From Thermovirga lienii DSM 17291 (GTDB taxonomy: Bacteria > Synergistota > Synergistia > Synergistales > Thermovirgaceae), in NCBI GenBank assembly GCA_000233775.1, contig CP003096.1:1266501-1330500 (forward strand): a stretch of 64,000 nt of DNA, in the 5' to 3' direction. Positions 56,912 through 64,000 of the stretch are shown piece after piece. Each line of letters starts with the position of its first letter. Within the stretch, counting starts at the first letter, position 1. The position numbers and the translations under genes are program-made. Below the pieces are notes generated by a model that worked only from the letters and a program-made list of their open reading frames with translations, did no database searches and had not been told where the DNA came from.

Positions 56912-57030
56912 TCTTGGCGCAAGAATTGTAGATGAGCCTATATTTCGTTCCGTCTACTTTGGTAAAGTGAAAGAGATAATGGAAAAGGCGGGTACCTCTC
57001 CTTTATACTGGTGCTGCAACAACAACCAAA
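56912..57030. repeat. Left member of a diverged direct repeat flanking the DDE transposase
   Basis: The stretch beginning TCTTGGCGCAAGA (56912) matches 58207 onward: TCTTGGCGCAAGAAT is shared exactly, then AGATG-GCCT-TATTT, GG-AAA-TGAAAG--ATA---GAAAAGG, GGTACC and TACTGG-GC follow in the same order with gaps. Both copies contain the dyad TCTTG-GCG-CAAGA. The right copy is longer by insertions. The repeat holds the leader of the transposase gene on the left, and is read through by its C-terminus on the right. Confidence 0.7.
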
Positions 57031-57056
57031 ACAAAGGAAAAAGGAGGTAACCCGCC
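56987..57056 (+). promoter_or_regulatory. Leader hairpin hiding the transposase ribosome-binding site
   Basis: GGCGGGTACCTC (56987-56998) pairs with GAGGTAACCCGCC (57044-57056) with one bulged A. The right arm contains the GGAGGTAA ribosome site and ends at the base before the ATG at 57057. A transcript starting upstream of 56987 would fold and hide the site, as in read-through control of IS10 and IS50. Confidence 0.7.
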
Positions 57057-58370
57057 ATGACTTCATTATACCAGCGACTAAAGGAATCAGGGAATCCCAA
57101 AGCCCCTATGGAAGTTATATGCGACTTGATAGAAAAAGGTAAAACAGCCAAAGAAATAGCTAACATCATGGGAATTACTGAAAGATGGGTTAGAACATTG
57201 ATGAAACGGAAAAAAGATGGCCTATCTGCCAAAGAATTATTGCACAAAAAAGGTCCCAGATCCCCTCATCCAAAAAGAACTAAACCTCACATCGAAGCTT
57301 TGGTTATTGAAACTCAACAGAAAACCAACATGGGTCCTAGAAGACTTGCAAGAGAGCTGAAAAGAACCCTCAATCTGAATATATCTTCCTACACCATCAG
57401 AAACATCTTACGCAGAAACAACGTTAAAACTAAAAAAGTACGTTCTAGAAACGGAAATAAACGCTACTATGCCAACCTAAACCACTGGGAAGCCCTACAA
57501 TACTTCCAGATCGATTCAAAACATATAGCAGACGCAAAGACTCTCCCACCAAAAGCATATGCTGCCCTGTTTAAATACAGGCTTCCCAAATACCAATTTA
57601 CCGCTATCGATATCAAAACAAGAATGAGAATCTTATGCTTCTCCGATGAATGCTCTTTCGCAAATGGCTTCTCCTTCATACTTTACATCGCCTTCCTCAT
57701 GCGGGCTTTGGGCATCAGACATAGAATGTTCTTCCAAACTGACAACGGGAGCGAATTCGGCGGATCTGAAGAAAGCAGAAAAAGAAAAATATTGCAGGAA
57801 AAATTCCTAGAACCCTTAGGCGTTACTCTCCTCTCCATACCAAAAGGAGAAAAAGAAGCCCAAGGTTTTGTGGAACGAAGTCATCGCACCGATGATGAGG
57901 AATTCTACATACCTGCACTACCTCACATAACATCCCGAAAGGTCTTTATGACTTCTGCCGCAAGCTGGGTAAAATATTACAATCAAAAACGATCTCATGG
58001 AGGCAGAGATATGAACGGGAAAACTCCAAAGGAAAAAATATTTGAACTCTCACTAGTCAGTTCTAAAGCCGCTACTTCCATACCCCCTATACTCTTGGAC
58101 AAAGTAAACACCTTTATACTAAAAATGGTGGGAGCTCAAAACATCTCCTGGGACTCCCACCATCTCCTTCAACTAATTAAACGGAAGCAATTTGTGGCCC
58201 CTTACATCTTGGCGCAAGAATCGCACAGATGGGCCTGTATTTTGCTCGACCTGTTCAGGAAAACTGAAAGGAATAGCAGAAAAGGGGCACGGCTAGTTTA
58301 TGTTGGTACCCCCAAGCGGCTAAGGCCAAGCTTGTACTGGGGCTTTCTGTTTTTGTTTCTGTTTGTCTAA
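57057..58370 (+). CDS. DDE integrase-type transposase (IS481/IS3-like rve fold)
   Basis: A 437-residue protein with an N-terminal helix-turn-helix (KTAKEIANIMGITERWVRTL near residue 29-48), a second DNA-binding region (GPRRLARELKR near 93) and an integrase core with Asp153 (FQIDSKHI), Asp229 (FFQTDNGSEF) and Glu273 (GFVERSH). The catalytic triad is intact. The last 54 residues or so (from base 58207) are encoded by the right-hand direct repeat and look like read-through (many hydrophobic, no motif), so the original protein may have ended earlier. A strong ribosome site (AAGGAGGTAA) precedes the ATG but is held in a hairpin. A 10-bp inverted repeat (ATGGTGGGAG / CTCCCACCAT, 58125-58163) lies inside the end of the frame. 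The element's ends were not resolved. Confidence 0.88.
   Translation: MTSLYQRLKESGNPKAPMEVICDLIEKGKTAKEIANIMGITERWVRTLMKRKKDGLSAKELLHKKGPRSPHPKRTKPHIEALVIETQQKTNMGPRRLARELKRTLNLNISSYTIRNILRRNNVKTKKVRSRNGNKRYYANLNHWEALQYFQIDSKHIADAKTLPPKAYAALFKYRLPKYQFTAIDIKTRMRILCFSDECSFANGFSFILYIAFLMRALGIRHRMFFQTDNGSEFGGSEESRKRKILQEKFLEPLGVTLLSIPKGEKEAQGFVERSHRTDDEEFYIPALPHITSRKVFMTSAASWVKYYNQKRSHGGRDMNGKTPKEKIFELSLVSSKAATSIPPILLDKVNTFILKMVGAQNISWDSHHLLQLIKRKQFVAPYILAQESHRWACILLDLFRKTERNSRKGARLVYVGTPKRLRPSLYWGFLFLFLFV
58207..58345. repeat. Right member of the diverged direct repeat
   Basis: Begins TCTTGGCGCAAGAAT at 58207 and follows the order of blocks seen at 56912-57030. It lacks the complementary arms of the leader hairpin. 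It may be the leader of a lost second copy of the element, or part of the element's true end. Confidence 0.65.
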
Positions 58371-58965
58371 TGGTTGCGAATGGTAAATTGTAGAATAAAG
58401 AGCGATAAAGTACCCTAATAAGGCGCTCCATAGTGGCAGGCGAGGTTAGCTGTTTATTGAATTCTCGTCTTTCTTACTTGACCTCCTTGGCTACCGCCCG
58501 GCCGGTAGTCTTGATAGCTAACTGCCATACTCTTTCAACCATCCGAACTTATTCAATGTGACTTTAGGAGTGTTGTATGGCTGCTGAAGCGAACAACCAA
58601 CTCTTTCACTAAATCGGCACCCCCTACAGGTCGAACCAAAGGAAGCAATCTGGAGGCGATATCGGTGGCCAAGTAGTGTGGTTACTGTGTATGCTGGCCT
58701 GTATTTCATTCTGGTTATCTAGGCAAACTTCAAATTGAAGTAAATAGTAAAAAAGCTGGTTCACCTACTTTATATCGGTACTACCGAGCAACTAATACTA
58801 CATTTATGTTTAGGCTTCCAATTTTTCTTCAGCTCTTCGGCTTGTTTAATGAGAAAAGTAACAAAAAATAAAGATGGGCACCAAATTTACGGCCGTGCGA
58901 AACTATATAATTCAGGGAATAATTTACTCAAGACTTTGCCACGCCAACTGGTCACATTCACATGC
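58371..58965. other. Unexplained noncoding region between the transposase and the SIR2 gene (about 595 bp)
   Basis: I see no intact gene. Short frames look like decayed coding sequence: on the minus strand MVERVWQLAIKTTGRAVAKEVK ends at about 58475, shifted in frame from a stretch at 58518-58709. No tRNA, attachment repeat or CRISPR repeat is visible. A small inverted repeat (GCCCGGCCGG region, 58495-58510) is present. It is probably a junction of old insertions. No terminator for the SIR2 gene is obvious. Confidence 0.4.
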
Positions 58966-61900
58966 TCATTTCATAACACCATGACGACGGGCGTATTCAG
59001 CTAGCCGTTGGTATCGCCGGTCTTTTAGCAGTTCCGGCGAGACTTGCGAAATGAGATTTAAGCATTCGCCTAGTTCCTTGGAAGGCCACGGTTGGTCGTC
59101 GATAACAGCGTCCAGCAAGCGTAGGGCATCCTTTGGAAATTGATTCGCTAGCCTAGATTCATATAGCCGGTGCACAACATAATCTGGGTCCTCAAGAGGA
59201 CTCAGCCAGTCCATAACAGTTGATAATGCGTCAGGAAACTCGTCTCGTGCAGCTAAGGCAAGAAGTGCGAGTGACTCCGCAATGCTATTTGAAGCCAGAT
59301 CACGGGACTTTGGCCATATATAATGCAAGAAAGGCTGTATTCGATTCTTCCAGTACTTTTCTCGCTGCTCTCCCGCTGCCTCTAAAGCTTGCACAAGGGC
59401 CTGCGCAGCTTCATTCAGACCTTCTTGCGGCAGTGCTCCTATTGCCGTTTGAAAATCTTGTGCCGTGTAGCCATCCAGAGGGGTCAATGCAGCGTAAGTT
59501 AGAAACGCCGCGTATTGTCGTGCAAATTTGCCTAGTTTCGCATAGTGACTCGCAGTGTCAAGAAACGGTTTTTTTATAGCAATCAACAGAGGCTGATACG
59601 GCCGCGGAGACCACAAGAACCCACTCCACAATGCCCTTACCTCGTTGGAATCACGTGTCCAGTCAAATAAAGGAAGGAGATGAGCTTCCGTCCAAGATCT
59701 ATCCACACGGAATAACGCAATCAACCGCGATGTCAGCAATACACGACCATGTCGGAACTGCGCTTTCTGGGTGTCGCAAAGTTGAGTGAAGAGTGTTTTA
59801 ATATCTTCCGGCAAACCATCATTGTCACTTGGTTTACGTTTAAAACAAATATTTAAAAGTGCTTCTGTGACATGACCAATGGGATGATTGATGGCACGGA
59901 ATACAGGGTCTTTATTGTCCCTATTATCTTGATATGAAATATCCAAAACACGCCGGCATAGATCCATAAAGATGTCTTCGTCTGAATCAATTATTTCTGC
60001 AACCTTTCTAAGCCACCACGTCAGAGCGTGCGATAGTTCTTCAAGCTTACCATTGGGAATTGTCAACACGAGGCGAGAAAAACAGCGCCATGTACGCTTG
60101 GCAAGACAGTCAAATTCAGACCATGCATACAAGGCATCTTCCCATCGATCAATGGGCCAAATACCCTGCTGTGAAAGATCAGTTAACGCTGCACCAGCAT
60201 TGGCGAAGTGTTTTTTACAGATCTCTCGCCATGTATCCCCATGGGATGATCCTTGTTGAGCTGGTGTCTTGAGCCATTCGACTAGCTCCTTTCGCTTGCT
60301 CGGAGCTATATCGACCCCTCGGATTTCCTCAAAATCGGGATCACCAGTTCCGCTCATCCAATGTGAAAACTCCTCCCGTTCGTGTTCCGATAGCTTCCAT
60401 TCAGGATGATCCTTCGTCAGTTCATTAAATCTTATAAGTGCAGCTTCTCCCAGCTGGCAACCACCTTGATAGAGTTTGGCCAAGCGAAGCCAAACTGAAT
60501 ACTCAATAAGAGACTGCCACTCTTCTGGATTGAGATCATCAGGGTACATATAGCGAGGTGGGCCATTCAGGATGACACTTTCTAGTTTTATTTTTGCTTC
60601 CTCTGGGAGTGATCTCCCCTGTAACACCAGTAAACGCATAACCTCGCGTTTAGTTTCCGGCGACCATAGCCACCATGCATCATCAACCGTCAACCACTCC
60701 ACCCATTGTTCAGGTGCGATACACTTGTTCTGGCTAGCTGCAAAAAGAGCCAGACGCTTAAATGTAGGATAGGGTATTGTGAACCAATCCTGCGCAATCC
60801 GGCTGGCCCTTTTTCTATCAATCTTCAGAACGGCCTGCCAGGCATCTCGGGTGAGTTCGATCAACGCCACCCAATCTCGGAAGCCTCTGTTCTGCCAATG
60901 ATGGATGATTGATGGTAAGTCCCAGAAAGAACGGTCGCTGTGGTCGTCTGCTTCTCCCAGTTCACTCATTAGGTCCAGAGCGTCTTTTAGTAACTGTTGA
61001 AAATCATTTAGCAATTCAGGTAAAGCTCTGCGCCAATGCTCGGATTTCGCAAGATGAGGGAGCACGGAATTAACATGATCACTGGAGAGTACGAGCTCCC
61101 AATCGACAAGGTCTCTTATGCGTTGCGGCGTCTTTGGTTGAGCGATGCCTTCCTCGCCCCAAGGAAATGGAAAAGGTTTGCGCAGCACGATCTTGGGGGA
61201 CAGTAATTCACGTAGTTCAAGTCGCAGTGTAGCAGTTAGGCCATCACGCTCGAGCCTTTCCTTCCAGCGATATAAATCTAAGTCGTGCCCAGGTGACTTA
61301 ATCCGGCCGGTCAATAGTAGTCGCCAGAGAATTCGCATTAAGGGGGAGGGTATTGCGTTAGGTGCATTAACGCGCATTGTTTCCAGCTCTGTCGTTTTTC
61401 CTTCTTGCTCTAGACGCGTTATTCGATTTAGACGGTCCTCTATTAGCCGAATAAAACTGTGATGCAATTGGCATCCACGCTCTGCCAGCCAAAGAATCAA
61501 ATTTAGATCGTTGAGGTGGCGTGTCAACCAACGAGCTAAATGAAACATCATATCATCCCATGCAGCTCCCCTGCCGTTATCGGCAAGCAACGAGATCCAC
61601 GGTGCATGTGTATAAGGAGTGGGACGATGGACTAGGCTGAATGACAATTTCTTGTCGACTCCCTCGCGCGGCAGAATACCAAAGCGAGAAAGATCCGCGT
61701 GCCGGTAGCGGTTATCCGAAAAGGCCGCCAACCAATCTAACCGGGGAACGGGATTAAACTCCGCGAAGCGCTTGGCCGGTAGGCCTGATGGATCTGACAG
61801 CGCCCATAACATCCTGCTTACGTAATCGTCTTGCTGGGTACTGGCTGATGGTTTTGCAAGGGCATAACTTACTACGATGCGTTCTTTCCCCAAAATTCCG

Positions 61901-62787
61901 TCTCGATAGGTTTCAGCCCAGGCTTTGAGGGTACGGTGTAATGCTGCATGACCGTTTGCCGGATCGTAGAGGATCGGCGTGACACCTTTTGCTTTCCATT
62001 CAATCTCTTTGGCCTTCTCCTTACCAGGCGGACAACCACCAAAGGCATAAGCTTGGGGGATTACCTCACCTAACATCCGGTCAGCAGCCAGGGCATCCAT
62101 CATGTAACGCAACACAGGGTCATTAATACTATAACCAACAAAACAAACAATATAATTTCGGAATAATTCACTAACGAACCGAGCTGCCCAGCGTTCTGTG
62201 AGGTATGCTAGACCAAAATCACCGCTGGTCAGCACCAACTGATTCAAGGCAACTTCATCATCCTTGTCCATTGGCAACCGTCCATGCAAATATACAAGTC
62301 CATTCCATCGGCTTTTTTTTGGGATTGGCAGCATAGGCGCAACAAAGGAGTTGAATGAATGCTTATTCTTTCTGCGTAGAGCAATATGTTCAAAGATAAG
62401 ATCAAAATTTGTGGTTACTAGACGTAGGTTCCCTTCACGATCTTTAGCTAGTTGCAACAAGGCTTCGTGGGTATGGGTCGCACCTTTACGGCGCAGTTTC
62501 GGTTCCAAAATCTTAGGCAGTACCCGTCGCATTGCCTGGCGCTGGCCTGGCAACCGTCGCTCCAGTAGATCTAACGTGACATCATATTGTCCGCGCTGAT
62601 AAACCTTATCTTCTGGAGGTGTTAGAGTTGTTCCGATGAGTTTATAAATCTCATCCACCAATTCTTTAAACCCGGGTAACCCCGCTGGATAAGAGATCCC
62701 AGCACCACAAAAGAAAACGACACGTCCTTCCTCGTGTGCATCCAACAATGTTTCTGGTATATCCGGACCGTTAGATATAAACTGTAT
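58966..62787 (-). CDS. SIR2-domain protein with very long helical C-terminus (1273 aa), probable AUA start
   Basis: N-terminal SIR2 domain (about residues 20-290): nucleotide-binding GRVVFFCGAGISYPAGLPGF (GAGIS at 28-32), TTNFDLIF with the conserved Asn127, the catalytic His168 in VYLHGRL, and FVGYSINDPVLRYMMD near 216. Such domains in defence proteins hydrolyse NAD+. The other 1000 residues are mostly predicted helical, rich in Leu/Trp, without motifs I can name, and could sense phage or a partner. The frame opens before any ATG/GTG/TTG: an AAGGAGGA site lies 7 bases before ATA at 62787, and the 13 extra residues (ATA then QFISNGPDIPET) read naturally; the first canonical codon (TTG, 62748) is 46 bases from that site. 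It lies 226 bp downstream of a type III restriction subunit gene on the same strand. Confidence 0.88.
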   Translation of the reverse strand: MQFISNGPDIPETLLDAHEEGRVVFFCGAGISYPAGLPGFKELVDEIYKLIGTTLTPPEDKVYQRGQYDVTLDLLERRLPGQRQAMRRVLPKILEPKLRRKGATHTHEALLQLAKDREGNLRLVTTNFDLIFEHIALRRKNKHSFNSFVAPMLPIPKKSRWNGLVYLHGRLPMDKDDEVALNQLVLTSGDFGLAYLTERWAARFVSELFRNYIVCFVGYSINDPVLRYMMDALAADRMLGEVIPQAYAFGGCPPGKEKAKEIEWKAKGVTPILYDPANGHAALHRTLKAWAETYRDGILGKERIVVSYALAKPSASTQQDDYVSRMLWALSDPSGLPAKRFAEFNPVPRLDWLAAFSDNRYRHADLSRFGILPREGVDKKLSFSLVHRPTPYTHAPWISLLADNGRGAAWDDMMFHLARWLTRHLNDLNLILWLAERGCQLHHSFIRLIEDRLNRITRLEQEGKTTELETMRVNAPNAIPSPLMRILWRLLLTGRIKSPGHDLDLYRWKERLERDGLTATLRLELRELLSPKIVLRKPFPFPWGEEGIAQPKTPQRIRDLVDWELVLSSDHVNSVLPHLAKSEHWRRALPELLNDFQQLLKDALDLMSELGEADDHSDRSFWDLPSIIHHWQNRGFRDWVALIELTRDAWQAVLKIDRKRASRIAQDWFTIPYPTFKRLALFAASQNKCIAPEQWVEWLTVDDAWWLWSPETKREVMRLLVLQGRSLPEEAKIKLESVILNGPPRYMYPDDLNPEEWQSLIEYSVWLRLAKLYQGGCQLGEAALIRFNELTKDHPEWKLSEHEREEFSHWMSGTGDPDFEEIRGVDIAPSKRKELVEWLKTPAQQGSSHGDTWREICKKHFANAGAALTDLSQQGIWPIDRWEDALYAWSEFDCLAKRTWRCFSRLVLTIPNGKLEELSHALTWWLRKVAEIIDSDEDIFMDLCRRVLDISYQDNRDNKDPVFRAINHPIGHVTEALLNICFKRKPSDNDGLPEDIKTLFTQLCDTQKAQFRHGRVLLTSRLIALFRVDRSWTEAHLLPLFDWTRDSNEVRALWSGFLWSPRPYQPLLIAIKKPFLDTASHYAKLGKFARQYAAFLTYAALTPLDGYTAQDFQTAIGALPQEGLNEAAQALVQALEAAGEQREKYWKNRIQPFLHYIWPKSRDLASNSIAESLALLALAARDEFPDALSTVMDWLSPLEDPDYVVHRLYESRLANQFPKDALRLLDAVIDDQPWPSKELGECLNLISQVSPELLKDRRYQRLAEYARRHGVMK

Positions 62788-63013
62788 TTTCTACTCCTCC
62801 TTAAAAAATATTATCGTTGCCTCAACGCCGGATTGGTTAAGGACATTAATCTACTCAGCAGTATTTCACCCAAAAAACTGCATGGACATCATTGGTTTCC
62901 ATATCCTTTCTCCCCAAATTTCACACCAAAACATCCTTTTAAAATTTCTTACTTCAAGAGATTAAGTCCTTCGCCTATATCCGACTTGACAACCTTGAAA
63001 GCAATAATCTAAC

Positions 63014-64000
63014 TCATGAGCTCTTATCACTGTGCATTTGGGCCTTAGGATTTGTCGTGCGTGGTGATTTATGCGATAGCACATCCGCAAACTTGTTCGC
63101 AACAATATATTTCGCATGGTTTTCATGAATTTGGGCAATTGCATTAAAATGTTTCTCTCCACAGTTTATCTTGGCTCTTTCTGTATTCCGCAGATCACTT
63201 TTATAAGCGGAACCCTTAGTTTCCACCACAAAATAGAGCTTCTCGCCCTCTTCTGTGTCTACCAACACTGCCCAATCAGGAGTATAGCTCCCTAATGGCG
63301 TCGGTACCTTGAACCAACCTGGCAGCTTGGCATAGAGTTTTACCGCCTCATGCCTTTCCATGTCTTCCGCAAACCGACGCTCGACATCAGATTCGCATAT
63401 CACATGCTCATATAGTGATTTCTTAGTATTCTCAAGCATGTTCTTCAGATAACCAGAAAGTTCTTCCTGTTCAAATAGTTCTTGGGCATAATATTTGCCC
63501 AATCGCTGGTATTTGATTCCATCCACCAACGCCAGTTGTTTAGTTTTATTGATGGCATCGGCCACTATGTCTATAAATGCTTGGGGGTTTCGTCTAAAAT
63601 CATCCAGCCGTCCGCTCTCCATGACAATCTTTAACAAAGAGCGGCGGGTAAGTTGAGTGCGATCTTGAAGCACAGTTAGCAAGTCTGGAAGCTCAATATC
63701 CTGCTCATTCATAGTGGCAGAATCCGCACCTTCTTTTTCTTTTCCTTCAACTCCAGCCTTGCCAATGGCAATGTCAGCCTTACGCCATTCAAGGCGAGTT
63801 TCTCTGATTTGCGGAGCCTCCCGAACAGCTTTAACACAATCAGCAATCAATTTGTCATTGTCAAACCACACGCGATAGGTAGTCTTATGTTTGATGCGCT
63901 CCCACAACGCTTTGAAATCTTCGCTCAAATACACTTCCTTACGAAGTTTGACGGTACGACGCTCGTCGGCATTTTTGATTTCCAACCTTCCTGCGGCCTT
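63014..64000 (-). CDS. Type III restriction endonuclease subunit Res, C-terminal part (5' end beyond the window)
   Basis: The frame is open to the window edge, giving the last 328 residues. It matches the nuclease end of type III Res subunits: a PD-(D/E)XK core with TPDWAVLVDTEEGEKLYFVVETKG (Asp, Glu and Lys in PDWAVL and VVETKG) near the end, preceded by YEHVICESDVERRFAEDM and LPGWFKVPTPLGSY, and followed by AKINCGEKHFNAI. The SF2 helicase half lies beyond 64000, as does the Mod methylase if present. Cleavage needs Mod for recognition. The SIR2 gene follows, so the two probably form one defence locus. Confidence 0.88.
   Translation of the reverse strand, partial: KAAGRLEIKNADERRTVKLRKEVYLSEDFKALWERIKHKTTYRVWFDNDKLIADCVKAVREAPQIRETRLEWRKADIAIGKAGVEGKEKEGADSATMNEQDIELPDLLTVLQDRTQLTRRSLLKIVMESGRLDDFRRNPQAFIDIVADAINKTKQLALVDGIKYQRLGKYYAQELFEQEELSGYLKNMLENTKKSLYEHVICESDVERRFAEDMERHEAVKLYAKLPGWFKVPTPLGSYTPDWAVLVDTEEGEKLYFVVETKGSAYKSDLRNTERAKINCGEKHFNAIAQIHENHAKYIVANKFADVLSHKSPRTTNPKAQMHSDKSS

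Noticed and set aside
62788-63013. A small gene between res and the SIR2 gene
   Set aside because: The only start with a ribosome-like site gives 15 codons; there is no support for a real product.

Overview
The window is an ordinary bacterial chromosome segment with two kinds of mobile DNA and a defence island at its right edge. Its content points to an anaerobic, amino-acid or organic-acid fermenting bacterium with a Gram-negative-type envelope, most like Synergistota (Thermovirga/Acetomicrobium-like). Supporting traits are a tungsten-type aldehyde:ferredoxin oxidoreductase, a flavin-based NuoEF-type complex, heptose nucleotide-sugar genes, a two-gene SUF system, type III pantothenate kinase and GatCAB. 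The phylum is inferred from gene content, not from a marker-gene tree.

Left region (1-12 kb): a truncated MOSC-domain gene; an IS256-family element (519-1914); a small exported-protein gene; a DUF3311 / sodium:solute symporter / M20 amidohydrolase operon; corA; then a three-gene cluster of two D-Ala-D-Ala-ligase-like ATP-grasp enzymes and a GNAT acetyltransferase. The second ATP-grasp gene is split by a second, apparently identical IS256 copy (8747-10142). Removing the element and one 8-bp target duplication restores the frame exactly.

Middle (12-37 kb): tmRNA with smpB and tRNA-Pro(CGG); aldehyde ferredoxin oxidoreductase with a ThiS/MoaD-like small protein; isochorismatase-like, metallo-beta-lactamase-fold and malic enzyme genes. 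A minus-strand cluster makes GDP-heptose-type sugars (gmhA, hddC, an NAD-dependent epimerase/dehydratase, gmhB) followed by a flippase-like membrane protein, a membrane methyltransferase and an O6-alkylguanine-DNA alkyltransferase. Then come a degenerate LuxR-type regulator, ttcA, and a pgi-panC-panB-sufC-sufB run. A NuoE/NuoF pair is followed by a 1241-residue fusion joining a 2Fe-2S domain, a GltD-type NADPH/FAD module, ferredoxin domains and a formate-dehydrogenase-like domain that has lost its catalytic residue and C-terminal domain.

Right (37-58 kb): a long minus-strand housekeeping run (miaB, comEA, comEC, coaX, dus, lysS, ligA, gatC, gatA, gatB, EF-G-like), then carA-carB, then a DDE transposase gene (57057-58370) whose ribosome site lies in a leader hairpin and which is flanked by diverged direct repeats. 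From 58.4 kb the sequence changes character: about 600 bp of unexplained DNA, a 1273-residue SIR2-domain protein that seems to start at an AUA codon, and the C-terminal third of a type III restriction enzyme running off the edge. This SIR2 plus type III restriction pairing is the best candidate for a defence system. The best candidate for a metabolic novelty is the 1241-residue fusion.
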